This document shows, piece after piece, positions 62,530 through 64,000 of a DNA stretch of 64,000 nt. Source of the DNA: Hymenobacter chitinivorans DSM 11115 (lineage in GTDB: Bacteria; Bacteroidota; Bacteroidia; Cytophagales; Hymenobacteraceae); the NCBI RefSeq assembly GCF_002797555.1, contig NZ_PGFA01000001.1, positions 2,356,001 through 2,420,000 of the forward strand. The letters are read 5' to 3'. Made by a program: the position numbers and the translations under genes. Position 1 is the first letter of the stretch; each line of letters starts with the position of its first letter. The notes below the pieces were generated by a model. The model did not search any database. It was not told where the DNA came from and saw only the letters and a list, made by a program, of their open reading frames with translations.

Positions 62530-63216
62530 ATGTCCACGTTTGCCGACCGCCTACTGCATTTTCTGACCACGTTTCCGGTGCCCACCAGCCTGCCCGACGA
62601 GGCCGTGGCCCTGAGCCCCTACCAGGAAAGCACGCCGCTGGCGCTGTTTACCCGCTTTGCCCAACGCTATTACGCTGACAACCAGCCCCGCATAGCCCTG
62701 CTGGGCATCAACCCCGGCCGCCTCGGCAACGGCCGCACCGGCGTGGCCTTCACCGACCCAGTGGCCCTAGCCGACAGTTGCGGCATTGCCAACGAGCTAC
62801 CCCGGCACCGCGAACTGTCGAGCCAGTTTGTGTATGAAGTGGTAGCGGCGCTGGGCGGCCCGACGGCTTTTTACCAGGATTTTTTTCTGGGCTCCCTTTA
62901 CCCGCTGGTGTTGCTACGCGCAGGCCGCAACTATAACTACTACGATTCGCCGGCTTTAATCAAAGCTTTAGACCCGGCTATTCGAACCTCATTAAATCAG
63001 CAGGTAACGGAAGTAGGCTTAGTACGCCGCCAGGCCGTGTGCCTGGGCCGGCGCAACGGCCAGCACCTGCTCCGTCTCAACCAGGAGCTGCGGCTATTCG
63101 ACCAGATTCACATCCTCGACCACCCGCGCTACCTAATGCAGTATAAGCGCCGGGAACTGCCCTCCCACGTGGACCGCTACGTGGAAATACTCAACCAGTG
63201 TCGGGACCGGAAATAA
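62530..63216 (+). CDS. SMUG2-like uracil-DNA glycosylase family protein
   Basis: Protein of 228 residues, uracil-DNA glycosylase fold. The substrate loop is ALLGINPGRLGNGRTGVAFTDP, with PGR and CGIANEL typical of the SMUG2 (DUF4918) group; the second catalytic loop is HPRYLMQYKRRELP near the C-terminus. Family members remove uracil or related lesions from DNA. It is transcribed toward the convergent TPR gene; 157 bp separates it from the divergent lpxK start. Confidence 0.88.
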   Translation: MSTFADRLLHFLTTFPVPTSLPDEAVALSPYQESTPLALFTRFAQRYYADNQPRIALLGINPGRLGNGRTGVAFTDPVALADSCGIANELPRHRELSSQFVYEVVAALGGPTAFYQDFFLGSLYPLVLLRAGRNYNYYDSPALIKALDPAIRTSLNQQVTEVGLVRRQAVCLGRRNGQHLLRLNQELRLFDQIHILDHPRYLMQYKRRELPSHVDRYVEILNQCRDRK

Positions 63217-63234
63217 GCCCGCGTCAGACCAGAC

Positions 63235-64000
63235 TTACGAGCGCGCCGAAGCTGGCTTGCCGGCCGCCAGAACGGCTGTTTTGGGCTGACGAGCACCTTT
63301 TCTTTGAGCTTTCAGGTAGTCCCGCGCCTCCTGATACATATCTGATTTACGGTCGGCCTTGGCCACGATAACCTTGAAATGACGCTGCGCAGCCGCCAGA
63401 TCGTTCTGCTTGAGAGCAATCCGGCCCAGGTTTAGCGTGGCGTGCAAGTAGTAGCCCTCCGTTTGGCTGGTCACCTCCGAAAAGACGAGGCAGCGCTGGT
63501 AATACTCTTTAGCCGTGGCCAAGGACTTGTACTTCATCTGCTGGATATAGCCCAAATAATAGCTGGCGTAGCGTCCACTGAAACTGTCGTAGCCCGTCAG
63601 GCCCCGATTATACTTATCCAAAATACTGGTACTCAGCTTCTCACAGTCCGCAAAATGGCCGCTATTAAAACACTGCATAGCGTATTGCCGCTGGAAATAC
63701 GGGTTGTCGGGGTAGGTGGCAGCCAGGTACCGGGCTTGCTGCAGGGCCTCCGCCGGCTTGTTTTCCCGCTCACTCGACACAATCTTGAGCAGAAAGAATT
63801 TGGCCTCCGGACCCGTGTACACGGCGTTGGCCGCCACGCTGCGCAGCTGCTGCAGCCCGAGCTCGGTGTTGCCCTTGGGAAATAACAGCAGCACGGGCCG
63901 CAGCCAGGGAAACTCGTCGGCAATCCAGACGGCGTAGTAGTTGAACAGCGCCTGCCCAAACAGAAATTCCGGGCTCAAGCCGTTGGCCTGCTTGCTTAGC
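63235..64000 (-). CDS. Tetratricopeptide-repeat protein, N-terminus outside window
   Basis: The C-terminal 254 residues of a TPR protein: helical pairs such as AKFFLLKIVSSERENKPAEALQQARYLAATYPDNPYFQ, YASYYLGYIQQMKYKSLATAKEYYQRCLVF and ATLNLGRIALKQNDLAAAQRHFKVIV (in repeats of about 34). The frame remains open to the window edge, with SKQANGLSPEFL before the first possible start at 63978, so the protein begins beyond it. A basic tail (RKGARQPK) ends it. Probably an envelope-associated scaffold; partner unknown. Confidence 0.8.
   Translation of the reverse strand, partial: LSKQANGLSPEFLFGQALFNYYAVWIADEFPWLRPVLLLFPKGNTELGLQQLRSVAANAVYTGPEAKFFLLKIVSSERENKPAEALQQARYLAATYPDNPYFQRQYAMQCFNSGHFADCEKLSTSILDKYNRGLTGYDSFSGRYASYYLGYIQQMKYKSLATAKEYYQRCLVFSEVTSQTEGYYLHATLNLGRIALKQNDLAAAQRHFKVIVAKADRKSDMYQEARDYLKAQRKGARQPKTAVLAAGKPASARS

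Overview
The window looks like a chromosomal segment from a high-GC member of the Bacteroidota, most likely Hymenobacter or a close relative. The evidence is the SusC/SusD outer-membrane pair, a type IX secretion (T9SS) C-terminal sorting domain on a secreted amylase, long-form IspG, type III glutamine synthetase, a Porin_10-like porin, promoters of the TTG/TAnnTTTG type, and almost no Shine-Dalgarno sequences. The genus is inferred from overall character, not from a marker gene. No tRNA, rRNA, CRISPR array, transposase or prophage was seen.

Region 1 (1-11.5 kb) is an amino-sugar utilisation locus. Leftward genes encode a GH20 hexosaminidase (cut by the window edge), SusD and SusC, a FucP/NagP-type sugar permease, and a NagB deaminase fused to a PIG-L/LmbE deacetylase domain. 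A LacI-type regulator is divergent to the right. Two leftward promoters (upstream of susC and of nagB) have the same architecture: two 18-bp palindromes with 31-32 bp between centres, placed upstream of identically spaced -33/-7 elements. This predicts a two-operon regulon controlled by the neighbouring LacI protein, possibly by activation. The expected flow is GH20 release of GlcNAc, SusCD uptake, permease import, then deacetylation and deamination to fructose-6-P.

Region 2 (11.5-33 kb) is mixed housekeeping: SlyD, an Asp/Asn hydroxylase-like protein, ACP phosphodiesterase, a PNPOx-like protein, a CrtA-like protein, azoreductase, LeuS, a Bcr/CflA exporter, a T9SS-exported GH13 amylase, small conserved proteins, a HAD phosphatase and IspG. 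Region 3 (33-46.5 kb) has two thioredoxin-fold proteins, a quinone oxidoreductase next to a ten-PAS histidine kinase, several lineage-specific small or secreted proteins (one lipoprotein frameshifted), and glutamine synthetase III. Region 4 (46.5-64 kb) carries an LtaS-like sulfatase-fold enzyme, MtaB and MiaE (tRNA A37 modification), an XRE-like protein with a Pro/Ala linker, an FtsX/MacB permease divergent from a conserved secreted protein often labelled asparagine synthetase B, a cytoplasmic GH2 enzyme, a porin translationally coupled to LpxK, a SMUG2-like glycosylase and the C-terminal part of a TPR protein.

The most notable non-gene structures are two long palindromic intergenic elements (21211-21370 and about 33952-34230), each containing a terminator with a shared core, and a palindromic repeat inserted in frame within ispG (31571-31647). 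Strong intrinsic terminators separate many of the other genes.
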